This document shows positions 47,201 through 55,905 of a DNA stretch of 64,000 bases, piece after piece. The notes under the pieces were generated by a model. The model worked only from the letters and a program-made list of their open reading frames with translations, made no database searches and was not told where the DNA came from. Location of the stretch: NCBI RefSeq assembly GCF_023053635.1, contig NC_086172.1, positions 129,555,681 through 129,619,680 of the forward strand, in the 5' to 3' direction. The translations under genes and the position numbers were made by a program. The DNA is from Elgaria multicarinata webbii (taxonomy: Eukaryota > Chordata > Lepidosauria > Squamata > Anguidae). The stretch's first letter is position 1; each line of letters opens with the position of its first letter.

Positions 47201-50200
47201 TTTGATCATTTATATAAAAATAATATATGGACCTCATTCCTTGAGCTTTCTGAACAGTAATGATATACTACGTGATCAAGTAATCCTAACTGGGTCCTCA
47301 CCTTCACTCCTTCCTACCTTACTCCACCCTTTTTTCTCTTTTCTCCTTTTCCTTTTCTTTGTTCTCCTTTGTCCTCGTGTCTGTTTATGACTGTGTGTGT
47401 GGTCATGTGCTTTATCTCACTGATTTGCATTGTATTAGGAATGGGTGATCAAGTGTCTGGTAAAAGGGAGGGGTTTTGAGGTTTAATCTTGTAACTCTTA
47501 AAATGAAAATTCAGTGAAAATGAAATTGGGAAAAATGCATTTCAAAATTTTACAATTGGTGACTAATATTTTTATAAACATTTTACTCTCTCATGGACAT
47601 GAATTACTCTGTTTTCTTATACTTCATAATGGCACTTCAGGAAGTGAATGCAACACCTCTCTTAGCACCTATTTGTGGTTCTTTATAAACATAGAAGCTG
47701 TGAATCCCTTGCTATATATGACATACACTTTATTTTGTTATGATCTATCCAAGTTGTCATATTAGCCACCCTCTTCTAATGGGGAGATTCTATATTGCAT
47801 TTCACGGGGGGGGGGGGGTGGGAAACATACATGGCTAACATTTGTAAAGGTGTTTGAGCAAATAATATGCTGTCCATTAAGAACTGTCATTAACATAATT
47901 ATTATTTGCCAACATAATTATTATTTGCCCCTTTATTTGCATTGACATGCAAAGGCCAAACCAAATCCCTACAGTTTTCTGGGTCATCATGAATAAGAAG
48001 AGATCATCTTGCCTAGCTTGTTGCAAAATTAGGATCTTACTTCCTTTACTTGCTTTGAGAGACAGAATATCATATTCCTTTTTTCTTTTCATAATTTACG
48101 AAGGGGCACTTAGTTTCTTGTAAAGTCAAAAGTATGCCAATAATATCAGAAGCTTGGTGTTAATATGTAGGAATTTTATGCAGTCTAACAAATCTATGAC
48201 TGGGTTTGGACAACACAATAATATATGCTGGGTTAAATAATCCATGGTGGGTTATTATTTAACCCACTATGGGTTAGCGTGTCATGTGGAGGGCACCGTT
48301 GGCTATTTTCATTGGCTACAAAGTCACTAGGCAAGAGCAGTCAAAATTTCGGCTGCCACTCTACTTGAGCCTACAGAACTCTGGCAGCAAGTGATGATGG
48401 GATACAAACTGGAGGACTGAGAGGAGGAGGGAGGGAGACGAGATAGTCAATGTACCGTGGATTAAAAATCCACTCACGGTTGGTTATTTCTCTGATTGTG
48501 TGGGGAGTGCCCACGAAATAACCAGCTATGAGTTGACTATTTACTCACTTTTGACTGTTGTGGTGTCCAAACGCATCTGGTATCTCTGGAGATGTTTTGT
48601 TGTTTACATTTACAGGGAAGGGAAGTTACTGATCATTCTAAATCTCCAGTGTTCTGTTTTAGGTACATGCTTATATCATTAGCCATCTGAAGAAGGAAAT
48701 GCCTTCAGTATTTGGAAAAGAAAACAAGAAGAAGGAACTGATAAATAAACTGCCAGAGATCTATCGTCAGTTGCAACAAGAGCACCAGATCTCACCAGGA
48801 GACTTCCCAGAAGTCAAGAAAATGCAGGTATGATGGCTCAGTAGACCAATCTAAATTATAGATAAAACAAGCAATCAACCAACAGGTTCATTTATTGTAT
48901 CCACTTCCAATTATTTATTATATCGCGCCTTTCCTCTAAGGAGCTCAAGATGGCTCACTTGTTTATTCCCTTCCCCTTTCATTTTTATTCCCACAAAAAT
49001 CCTGAGAAGTATGTTAGGCCATGAGGTAGTGAGCGGCCCAGGTTTACCCAGCAATCTTCCTTGCTGAGTAGGGGTTTGAACCCAGGTCTCACCAATCCTA
49101 GTTTGACAGTCTAAATTGCCACATAGCACAAAAAGAGAGAGGAGAAAATGCTCAAAACACTTGACATTTTATTCCAAATGGCTCATTTAATTTCATCTTT
49201 ACCCCTGTTAGAAAGTGCTGAACCCTCACAGAATTAGCCCCCTAACATTGCATCTTGCTCCCTGAAATCTCTTACCTGGTTAGGCTGCACTTCTGGTGGA
49301 GTGTATTCCTCTGTCCGGAAGTGGGTGTGTTAACACATTTGAAGGATCCATGTGAGCCTCCATGGTTGTTTAATCTGTGCACAGTCCACAGGAATTCAGT
49401 GCTTCTACCATCACCACTATTGGGAGCCCTTTCAGAAGGTGGTACTGCTGTAGTGTTTTGCAGAAAAAGAGGGAGGGGCAGTGGAAGTGCTTTTGTAAAT
49501 GAGACCATGGCACAGATGGAGAGAAAATACATTTTACTGGGCCAGCTACTCATTAAAAAATATTACAGGCTTTTCAACTAGGTATCCTTCCTCAGGCTTT
49601 AAGCATATGCAGGAATATTTTAAAGTGTAATTAGATTTTCAAGCTGATGACTGCTTAACTAAGCCTGAAGCTCTAAATGAAAAGAATGTAGAAGGCACAT
49701 ATTAATTATATTACTGGTAGTTAGGACTTGTTTACAAAAACCTGCTAGTTACAGATGATGCTACACATGATGCTGGGTTTTCTGTAGTTTTTTGGCCAGA
49801 GATCTCTTTTCATTCCTTCATAAAATATAACTGTGGAGATTAACGGCTTAAAAAAGCCCACTGCTCATACATTTTTTCCCCTTCAGATTGTAAACTCAAC
49901 CATTTTGTGTGTGTGCAGTGAGAGAGAGAAATGTGGGGAACTCCAAATTTCATCATATAGGATTTGACCTTGAATGCTATATAGGAAGCGAAAATATCAC
50001 CAGAGTTGGTAGTTTCTCTGTTTCTATTTTGTTCATGTATCCTAATACCCTTGTGAAATGGAGAACAGATAAGACAAATAGGAAGTTAGTTGCCAATTGA
50101 AACTGTCATTCCTTAAACAAAACAAAACACACCCCAAAAATTCCATTAAAAGTATTTTCTAACATTTAGGGCTGATTATTCCCAGTCTCTTTTGCATGGT

Positions 50201-51318
50201 GTTGAATTTTCCATAAGTAGAATTTTCCCTGTGCTATCCCAGTTCTGGTGAGAATGATTTTAAATACACACACACACACACACACACACACACCTCTTGA
50301 GATCATAATTTTGTGACAAACTGGAAACAGTTTGAAAAGTGTGTTGTGAATTTCACATGATTGTTTTAGGATGACAGAATTGCCTGGAAACATACATTTA
50401 TGATGAGTTGGTTATACACAAACTGTCCTGCCAATCAGCCCCTTGAGTTAGTGAATACCTAAGAAAGGGAACTTTCAGAAATGCAAGAACTTTCTTGTCA
50501 ATTCTCCATGTTCTTCAATCAAGGATCTTGGTTTTCTTTGAAACTTTTATCTAAAATATTTCATGAAACTGTATGTTTGAGACATTGTTCTATGATGCAG
50601 TATAGGGAAACGTAAATAAGTTCACTAACCCCTAAACTATTTTTGTCTGTTTCATAAAACATTGATTCAGCTGTCTTCCTCTTTGTCAGACACCAAGAAT
50701 TTAATCAAGGAATTGTTGACAAGTGTTCTTGCTTATCTTCATTGTTGCTGTGTTGTTGTTGTTTTTGTCATTTCACAGGAACAACTAGAGAACTATGACT
50801 TCACCAAGTTCCATTCTCTGAAACCAAAGCTGATTGAAGGTGTAGACAACATGCTGGCCCATAAAGTTGCCTACCTAATGACACTCGTTACCCAAGAGGA
50901 GCGTAGCACGCCAGCACAAAAGGTTCAAGGTGGGGCATTTGATGGCACCACAGCTGGACCTTTTGACCAAGGCTATGGGGAAGGTGCCAAGGAAGGAGCC
51001 GATGAAGAGGAATGGGTTGTTGCCAAAGATAAGCCTATATACGATGAAATCTTTTACACTCTCTCGCCAGTCAATGGCAGGATCTCTGGGGCCAATGCAA
51101 AGAAGGAAATGTTGAACTCCAAACTGCCAAACAGTGTCCTGGGGAAAATCTGGAAGCTTGCTGACTGTGATAACGATGGCATGTTGGATGAAGAAGAATT
51201 TTCATTAGCAAAACATCTCATCAAGATAAAATTGGAGGGATATGAACTTCCTAATAGCTTGCCCATCCACCTGGTACCTCCATCACACAGAAAATCTTTG
51301 CGTGGAGCAGAGCGATAA
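23484..51318 (+). CDS. EHD4: EH domain-containing protein 4, complete, 6 coding exons
   Basis: Joined exons 23484-23719, 34840-35016, 39308-39405, 43304-43716, 48663-48827 and 50779-51318 give 1629 nt and 542 residues (human EHD4 has 541). EHD proteins are dynamin-like ATPases that tubulate and sever endosomal membranes in recycling. Seen: P-loop GQYSTGKT (68-75), KPF (123-125), DSPG (156-159), NKAD (222-225), helical stalk rich in KKE, acidic linker EGADEEEWV, then a C-terminal EH domain with LGKIWKLAD and an EF-hand loop starting D482 (DCDNDG..DEEE, canonical ligand spacing). C terminus PPSHRKSL as in EHD4. Start chosen as the ATG with purine at -3 giving MFSWLG, typical of the family. EHD4 rather than EHD1/2/3 from the [13 protein letters not shown] linker and synteny. 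Confidence 0.97.
24044..24163. mobile_element. Fold-back element, best-preserved copy
   Basis: Arms aggcgtaatcgtatgcatat.. and its inverted copy ending ..atacatacgattacgcct pair over about 33 bp with one mismatch. Total about 120 bp. Lies early in EHD4 intron 1. Confidence 0.8.
24440..24560 (-). repeat. LINE 3' tail fragment
   Basis: tttatttgttacatttatgc, cagggcggcttgcaagtcac, aaaactgcaataaacaat: a LINE tail of another subtype, minus orientation. Confidence 0.45.
25165..25285. repeat. L2 tail fused head-to-head into a perfect palindrome
   Basis: A minus-strand L2 tail (ctatacagcccaatagccga, ctctctggacgattcac) runs into its own inverted copy: 25234-25260 is a perfect palindrome (13-bp arms around one C). 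Confidence 0.75.
25286..26830. other. EHD4 intron 1, no recognised feature
   Basis: AT-rich, apparently unique; no exon or repeat family recognised. Confidence 0.35.
26840..27500 (+). repeat. Decayed L2-type LINE 3' end
   Basis: Motif order follows an L2 ORF end (accttctcccttaccaac, cctatgaaattcccgcct, ccaacattgtatgcttcc) then an (aat)n run and ctctctgggcaatttac. Confidence 0.5.
27510..28202. repeat. Pair of decayed L2-type 3' ends in opposite orientation
   Basis: 27510-27740 reads as a minus-strand tail; 27750-28202 on the plus strand keeps [20 protein letters not shown] and a terminal ccctgaggaggctttgct, then (aaat)n. Confidence 0.5.
28437..29870 (-). mobile_element. CR1 LINE, 5' truncated, long open reverse transcriptase
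   Basis: An uninterrupted minus-strand frame (28522-29868, 448 codons) covers reverse transcriptase from [16 protein letters not shown] through [36 protein letters not shown] and the catalytic FADDTKL to the C terminus ([27 protein letters not shown]). The 3' end has the CR1 short terminal repeat attctatgattctatgat. Lack of stops over the retained part implies a recent insertion. The endonuclease region is absent. Lies in EHD4 intron 1, antisense to the gene. Confidence 0.93.
29880..31595. other. EHD4 intron 1, no recognised feature
   Basis: No family recognised; short frames on both strands look random. Confidence 0.35.
31596..31712 (-). repeat. L2 LINE 3' tail
   Basis: (ttta)n then cttatataccgcccccatag, ctctctgggcggtttacag. 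Confidence 0.75.
32803..33017. mobile_element. Short inverted-repeat element (GGGCCTGTTCAGAT family), Harbinger-like
   Basis: Ends GGGCCTGTTCAGATAACA and, reversed, GACCCTGTTCAGATGACA; flanked by TGT on both sides. Inner text (aaccatggttag) is repeated in both orientations. Sister copy at 42117-42307. Confidence 0.65.
33756..33784. repeat. (CT)n microsatellite
   Basis: Near-perfect CT run in EHD4 intron 1. Confidence 0.85.
33922..34260. repeat. GGGAGAGCAATCC-type repeat
   Basis: Starts gggggagagcaatccagtgg, like 2985 (ggggagagcaatcctatgac) and the reverse of 54283-54295. GC-rich, non-coding, class unknown. Confidence 0.4.
34322..34728 (+). repeat. Truncated TAGGGCTGTGCACGG-type element with GCC-rich core
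   Basis: Begins tagggctgtgcacggtcccc, resembling the terminus of the hAT element at 55914 (TAGGGATGTGCTC). No matching right end before exon 2. The stretch 34560-34665 is dense in gcc/cac triplets. Confidence 0.45.
34729..34770. other. Perfect 17-bp hairpin just upstream of EHD4 exon 2
   Basis: agtacctctatggccac (34729-34745), loop cgcagttt, then the exact reverse complement gtggccatagaggtact (34754-34770). It ends 69 nt before the exon 2 acceptor. Confidence 0.95.
34840..35016 (+). CDS. EHD4: EHD4 exon 2
   Basis: Acceptor ttccttccag ending 34839, donor gtaagg at 35017, phase 2 in and out. Encodes [26 protein letters not shown] and [16 protein letters not shown], the switch and KPF loop regions of EHD ATPases. 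Confidence 0.96.
35440..35505 (+). repeat. L2 LINE 3' tail
   Basis: gtgaactgtccagagagctc, ggctattgggcggtatagaa, aatgtaataaataaa. Confidence 0.75.
36235..36618. repeat. Two L2 tails facing each other
   Basis: Minus-strand tail at 36235-36375 (accgcccaacagccgaagct) and plus-strand tail at about 36400-36618 (gaaccgcccagagagcttcg, gggcggtatataaatg) share the same family. Confidence 0.7.
36620..37615. other. EHD4 intron 2, no recognised feature
   Basis: No repeat family or exon recognised. Confidence 0.35.
37625..38075 (-). repeat. L2-type LINE 3' end, another subtype
   Basis: 3' tail ccctgcttttcccctccaaa, then reverse-strand remnants of an ORF end (agggctttcttggtgctggc, ggcactccctgctccagagg). 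Confidence 0.55.
38076..39307. other. EHD4 intron 2, mostly unassigned
   Basis: A partial CAGTGGAGGCT-family hAT fragment is visible at about 38905-38975 (gagttctgactgaaacccag, gcggattcactgcaccac). Otherwise nothing recognised. Confidence 0.4.
39308..39405 (+). CDS. EHD4: EHD4 exon 3: DxxG motif
   Basis: Acceptor tttgtag ending 39307, donor gtgagc at 39406. Encodes [18 protein letters not shown] then [16 protein letters not shown] is the G3 motif. Too short to stand out as an open frame. Confidence 0.96.
39650..40180. repeat. Short inverted-repeat DNA, unclear ends
   Basis: Contains several taacccat / atgggtta-type words and ends near ggcatccaaacctggtcac, similar to the GTTTGGACAACACAA family at 48203. 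Boundaries not resolved. Confidence 0.3.
40896..42089 (+). mobile_element. CR1-type LINE 3' end, split by an L2
   Basis: The left piece encodes [34 protein letters not shown]; the right piece resumes with aagatgtggtgatg and encodes [20 protein letters not shown] then stop, followed by the 3' UTR ending ctgatccagcatggctcttt. Split at about 41195/41795. Confidence 0.8.
41196..41794 (-). mobile_element. L2-type LINE inserted into the CR1
   Basis: Minus-strand open segment 41423-41782 encodes [49 protein letters not shown]; the 3' end has ttagattgtaagcctatgcg and atggtgctatataaataa then (aat)n. A different L2 subfamily from the 6175 copy. Confidence 0.85.
42117..42307. mobile_element. Short inverted-repeat element (GGGCCTGTTCAGAT family) with TAA duplication
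   Basis: Ends GACCCTGTTCAGATTACATG and, reversed, GGGCCTGTTCAGATGACATG; TAA at 42114-42116 and 42308-42310, as for PIF/Harbinger elements. 191 bp, non-coding. Confidence 0.75.
42537..43157 (+). mobile_element. LTR retroelement fossil: one LTR plus leader
   Basis: A 420-bp segment (42537-42956) starts TGTAGAGG and ends ACAACA, with a tatatata box and an aataaa. It is followed after two bases by a primer-site-like tggtagcagcag and about 190 bp of leader. No coding part or second LTR is present, so this is a broken remnant. Family not determined; no marked age indicator. Confidence 0.45.
43304..43716 (+). CDS. EHD4: EHD4 exon 4: G4 motif and helical region
   Basis: Acceptor tctccttcag ending 43303, donor gtaaaa at 43717, phase 1 in and 0 out. 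Encodes [24 protein letters not shown] (NKAD nucleotide specificity), MWSLGKV and the start of the middle helical domain. Confidence 0.97.
43738..43857. mobile_element. Short inverted-repeat element next to EHD4 exon 4
   Basis: ggttcgcacaatc at left and gattatgcagacc at right are inverted (10 of 13). Begins 21 nt after the exon 4 donor. Confidence 0.5.
43860..45330. other. EHD4 intron 4, no recognised feature
   Basis: Only a small direct duplication (acgtttgatagccaac twice near 44648-44680) and a short (TG)n near 45038. No repeat family named. Confidence 0.4.
45338..46253. mobile_element. Long inverted-repeat DNA element (GGCTGTTCACACAA family)
   Basis: Left end ggggctgttcacacaacatg; right end cttgtgtgaacagct is its inverse. 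Internal gggttag/ctaaccc words recur. A separate taaggtttatcccaggattg block at about 45722 looks like another short element inside it. Non-coding. Confidence 0.5.
46290..46395. repeat. Imperfect palindromic short element
   Basis: aaatcctacttagagtact and agtaggactttggatt are roughly inverted around ttgaaatcagtggaataag; of the lizard-type family with caatcctatgcatgt ends (also traces at 7768, 32250, 46760). Confidence 0.4.
46400..48195. other. EHD4 intron 4, no recognised feature
   Basis: Apart from a 20-bp direct duplication (aacataattattatttgcc near 47890-47930) and a G run at 47804, nothing recognised. Confidence 0.4.
48203..48576. mobile_element. Inverted-repeat element (GGGTTTGGACAACACAA family)
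   Basis: Left gggtttggacaacacaataa; right tgttgtggtgtccaaacgc, inverted. Contains gggttattatttaaccc-type inner repeats. Ends about 85 nt before EHD4 exon 5. Confidence 0.6.
48663..48827 (+). CDS. EHD4: EHD4 exon 5: helical domain
   Basis: Acceptor ctgttttag ending 48662, donor gtatga at 48828; 55 codons, phase 0. Encodes [20 protein letters not shown] and [13 protein letters not shown]. Confidence 0.96.
48895..49130 (-). repeat. CORE-SINE (MIR type)
   Basis: Reversed B-box gggtttgaacccaggtctca and a 3' end like tcgcgcctttcctctaagga / gctcaagatggctcac, matching the SINE at 8232 in opposite orientation. Confidence 0.65.
49131..50265. other. EHD4 intron 5, no recognised feature
   Basis: Unique-looking. 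No exon or repeat family identified. Confidence 0.35.
50266..50293. repeat. (CA)n microsatellite
   Basis: About 14 CA units in EHD4 intron 5. Confidence 0.95.
50779..51318 (+). CDS. EHD4: EHD4 exon 6: EH domain and stop
   Basis: Acceptor gtcatttcacag ending 50778 after a long T/G-rich tract; stop TAA 51316-51318. Encodes residues 364-542: end of the helical domain, acidic linker, and the EH domain with conserved Trp478 of the NPF-binding pocket and the EF-hand loop 482-493. Confidence 0.97.
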   Translation, partial: EQLENYDFTKFHSLKPKLIEGVDNMLAHKVAYLMTLVTQEERSTPAQKVQGGAFDGTTAGPFDQGYGEGAKEGADEEEWVVAKDKPIYDEIFYTLSPVNGRISGANAKKEMLNSKLPNSVLGKIWKLADCDNDGMLDEEEFSLAKHLIKIKLEGYELPNSLPIHLVPPSHRKSLRGAER

Positions 51319-52344
51319 AATGCATTGTAAAAGCATGCAGAAGGGTGGGATCTTGTTACACTGAAAATGGTCCAAGTTTGTTTTTAAGACACTTGAAAGT
51401 AGGGTTAATGGCAAGCATTTTCAGGGCCAGTTTGAACGTTCAGCATTTCCTGTTTAAAAAAAAAATCACTTTTGCATAGGAAAACACTTGAAAGCCGTCA
51501 AGGCTGATCAAAGTCTGTTTCACTGCATGTACATGCCTTGGGAAGTATTGATTAGCTGCAGCTTCCCAGTGTGTGTGCAGGCGTTCAAGTATGTCCTTGC
51601 AACATGTATTCGCACTAAAATTGACACATGGATAATCTATGACATGTATCATGGCAGCTGTTACACTTTCTACTGAAAATGCTTTCTGATGTTCGAAGTA
51701 GCCCTGAGTCACATGCTACATTCCATGCAAGTTACAGGAACCAGCAATGTAGCTTAGGGATAAACTTGTGGGAATATATTTGCAAGCCCCTAACTAAAGT
51801 GTTCATTATAAGTGCCTGTTCAGTGGCCTTCTGCAGACTTTTGTAGGTAAGAAGAAGTGTCACACTTGCCATTTCCCCCCATTGTGTTTACAATCAAAAT
51901 GGTCAAAGGGAATTGGGTAGGTGTAAAATAACTTAAGCTACACCAGAAATTAATACTTAGAAAATGCAATGCAAAACTCCCTTGGTTCTTCAAATGGAAA
52001 TCTAACACTTTAAAACCATCTTCTAACAAAAGGCACTGATTTGTTCACTAATGATACTTGAAATCACCTGTACTCCTGAAATTCCATGTAGATCTTGTAA
52101 GCTTCCTTCTTTTAATCAAAAATGTAAAAGTGTGCCTTAGACTAATCCTTCTTTACAAATTGATGCTCATTTGGCAAAGGAGAAAAAGGGAAGATATGCG
52201 TGGAAAGAACTTTAGCATGGATATGAAATTCAGTGCAAATAAAATCAGTGAATTATTATAATATAATTATATATTTAAATTGGCATGTTTAAATCATATC
52301 AAAGTTCTGTACTTCCTGTAGAGGTTATCCCTGTTGCGTTTTTA

Positions 52345-52690
52345 TAACTAGGATACATAAGGAGAACCCTGCTGGATTAGACCAAGGCCCAATCTAATCC
52401 AGGGTATTGTTTCAAAAGTGACCAGTCAGATGCCTCTGGCAACCCCACAAGGTGTAAATGCCAAAGCACTCTCCATTCATCTGGTAGTTGGAGGTAGGCT
52501 ATCCCTGAACATGGAGGTTCTATTTAGCATCATCCCTAATAGCTCGTGATAAAGTTATCCCTATTTGTCTTTTCCCTTTGTAAAGCTGTCTAAGATGGCT
52601 GCCATTACCAAATCTTGTGGGAGTGAATTCCAGTGGTCGATCGTATGTTACAATACTGTGAAGCTCCTGATAGTTGATTTTTTTTAATGT
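52345..52690 (-). repeat. CR1-type LINE 3' end within the EHD4 3' UTR
   Basis: gctggattagaccaaggccc, then gctgtctaagatggctgcc and aaatcttgtgggagtgaatt correspond in reverse to the CR1 UTR and ORF end at 41800-42089. Confidence 0.65.
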
Positions 52691-53314
52691 ATTGTACATT
52701 AATGTATAGGGTGGAAAATTAAGTTTCTCTTCCTCTGGTTTGCAAAAATATCTATTTGGAGAGTTTAACCCCAAAAGAAATATGACTTTGTTTAGAAAGG
52801 CTTTTACGTATTTGACAGAGCTATATTGTGTCAATAAAGGATGTACTGGCTGAAACCACTTGATACTATTTTGTACAGGGGGAAATAGATTTGCCCTGTT
52901 TCTAGACCTTTCTTCTTAACATGCACAGCAAACTTTCCTGCATCTCCTGGCCTTCAATACAGCCTACATTGTTCTTTCAGTTGTGGGTTAACTGTCACAC
53001 AATGATGCTGGGAGTGCTTGTGCCATGAATCACATACTGCGAATATTTTGCCAAGCCAAAGCCTGTGCGTGTCTCAACTGTAGGGACCTTGTATGGAAAA
53101 GAGGGTACAGAGGATCACTTGGTTCGGCTGCATCACTGACGTACTGTTCTTGTTCACTTCTGGCATCACCTGTGGACCCGGGTCTGTTCAGTGATGAGAT
53201 TCACCCAGGAACCTCCACCATTCATATCAATCTGCCTTTTGAAGGATCAGATTATGGGTCCTTCTATCTCAGGATTGCCTACATTGGCTAGCAGTGGCAC
53301 TCCGTGGTCTCTGG

Positions 53315-53446
53315 CAGTCTTTCCCCACCTTCCTCAACCTGGTGGCCTCCAGATGATTTGGCTTTTCACTCCCATCAGCCCCAGCCAGCATGGCCAATGT
53401 TAAGAAATGCTGGGAGTTGTAGTCTAAAACGTCAGGTGGACACCGG
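53315..53446. mobile_element. hAT-like element, CAGCCTTCCCC family
   Basis: cagtctttccccaccttcct, ctcaacctggtggcctccag, then gctgggagttgtagtctaaa. Confidence 0.6.
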
Positions 53447-53924
53447 ATCTTTCTAAACCCTGCAAGTTAAGGTCTTTTTCAGTGGACGTTCCAGAACGTA
53501 TGAAGCTGGAAACTTGATTTTTTTCCCCCAAAGGGAAACTGAAATTCACAAGATGCTGAAGAGAAATCACGAGATTTAATTCTGTCTGAAATAGCATATA
53601 GACAGAATGTATTTTTTCTTCTAACCAAAAAATTCAAGTTCATCCGTTTTAAGTTGAGCCTCACTTTTGGAAAGCTATGTATGGCTAGCCAAAACGAGTT
53701 AATTTGATTTGCTATCTTCTCTAGAATTAGTGGTAATATTTCTCTAAGTATGTGTGTTTCTTTTGCAGTTTCCCCAATTTTTCCCTTCTTTTGTCTCCAT
53801 GATGAAATAACTTTCCTGTAATTTCCTTTATTTTTCTGCAGCAATTTCTGAGGTGTCATAAATTAAATTTGCTATTGCTTCTTTCTCTGCTCATTAGAAA
53901 CACCACAGTGTCTGGATTTTTTAG

Positions 53925-54045
53925 GGCACAATTCTATGCATTTTTGGGATTTTATTATATTTTGCGGTATATAAATACCACAAATATTTAGACAGAAATA
54001 AGTCGTACAACTTATTTCTATCTAAACATGCATAGAATTTGACCC
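53925..54045. mobile_element. Fold-back element with a small insertion
   Basis: gggcacaattctatgca and aaatatttagacagaaataa at left; ttatttctatctaaacatgc and atagaatttgaccc at right. A roughly 40-bp tttgggattttattatattt block interrupts the left arm. Confidence 0.65.
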
Positions 54046-55905
54046 TTGAAGAACTTCCCCTCCCCCACAAAAGCAACCTCTAAAGGGGGTGTTCCTGTGG
54101 GTGGGGGAATCCTCCGGCCTCCTTCCCTCCCTGATGCCTCCCCTAGATGGGCAAAAAAGCCTGTCTAGCAGAGTGGGAAGAGTGCAGCGGCGAAACTAGC
54201 TTCTGTGGTTCTTCCACTCTGCATAAGATGCCCATCAGCATCTGAGTCCAGCGGCTGATGCAGATGGGCATCTCAATAGGATTGCTCTCTTTAAGCAAAG
54301 CCACACTAGGAATGAAACCAACTTTATTTTCTGAGATGGTCATTATTTCAAAGGCTGAAGCCGTAACAGGGTGGAATACTTTTGGGGCCCAATTCCCCCG
54401 CCGCCGGTGAATTTGCCACCCAAACCAGGTGCTGTGGGTGCAAAAGCACAATTTAGCTTTAAACAAAGCACACAAGGAGAAATCACACTTTTGCTGGTGT
54501 CACCACTGAATTTTGCTGGTGTCACCACTGAATTTTGGCAGCCCATCTTTGGCTTGAAGGAAAAAGATTCTCAGGGTGGTTTGAGCAAGCAAGCATAAAG
54601 TGGACAAGATGCATGAGCGATTCGTGCCTCTCTTTTCCAGGCTTGTGGCATTTTTTGTGAATGGCCCCTTTGCACATCTCCCCTACGGGAGATGCAGGAG
54701 CTTGTGCACATTGTGCACATTCCTATCAGGAGCTTGTGCACATTTTTTCTTGGAGATGCAGCAATTCCATTAACAGCAATGTAAAACAGCCACAGCTTGG
54801 TTTTCAAGACTTGGTAAATGGGATTGCACAACATAGCCACTACAGAGCCCTTTTAAATTGTTCTGAATCTTGCTGACACACTGCTAGAGATTATAGCACA
54901 AGTGGAAGGCACTTCTGCTTACACAAGGGGTATTTGTGTACAGGTTCCATAAAATGCCACCCATCCTACTGTGCCCTCTAGGTGCATAGAGCTACAGTGA
55001 AAGAGAGCCAGGAAGTCCCATTGTAGAAGAACTCCCATTGTTCTGACTGATGAAGTCTGTAAAAAACAAACTAAATAATCTGTATGTATCTGGTTTTGGG
55101 TAGGAAGTGTGTGATGGTATTTCCACCAGCAGAAGTCAATGCTGAACTGAAAGCGTCCTGCTCATACCCTTCCACTGTGTAGGAAGTATGTAGCCTAGAA
55201 ATTTGGCAACATTGTTAAATCCAAATTTTGAAAAGGGAATTCTGTGACTCACTTCTTGTGCCTGTACGTCATCAGCTTATCTCAACCAAAGGCTATACCG
55301 TCATTTTCAATATCACCCAACATTTGACCCATACCAGTTTATCAATGCCATTTTTGAAGAGTGTTCTTTCTGTAGTCTAACATAGTTCAAAATGTCTTCA
55401 ATAATGTGATCTTCCCTATTAATTCTAAGCATTTTAGGCACAGTTTCTAATCTATTACTGTTACTTCTTTAGGACTAAGATCAGGACACTTAAAAAAAAA
55501 GCTTACACAATGATTGATCAGTCTTTGTATCACTGTTAAATATTTCACGTGTAATCAAGAGGTAATATTTAATTTATTTTTGTTGAGGCTCAAGTAATTA
55601 ACTCTTTGTGCACATATCAATCCCCACCAGGGTTTAAATTTATTAATCTTGCACTTTGATTATCTGCAAAAAAAAATACAGATATTATAATATATTTTTG
55701 TATATGCTTTTTAACCTTTTTGTTTTTGTAATGGTGTTAGAAAAAAATGATGTTCAATAAAGTTAGAATGCATATTGGTGGTTGGTGTATTTGTTTTATT
55801 TATCCATTCCTTGGTAGGGCTGCCCTCTGATGGTCAAATGGTAGTACTGCAGCAGCTGATCTTTCTATAATATAGGACCTATATAACTTCTAGAAGAGCT
55901 GATAC

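Larger units (their letters stand above)
51319..55785 (+). terminator. EHD4: EHD4 3' UTR with two candidate poly(A) signals
   Basis: AATAAA at 52833-52838 and, better, AATAAA at 55756-55761 followed within 20 nt by a GT-rich element (ttggtggttggtgtatttg). The second would give a 3' UTR of about 4.4 kb. The interval includes a CR1 fragment, a hAT-like element and a fold-back element. Confidence 0.55.
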
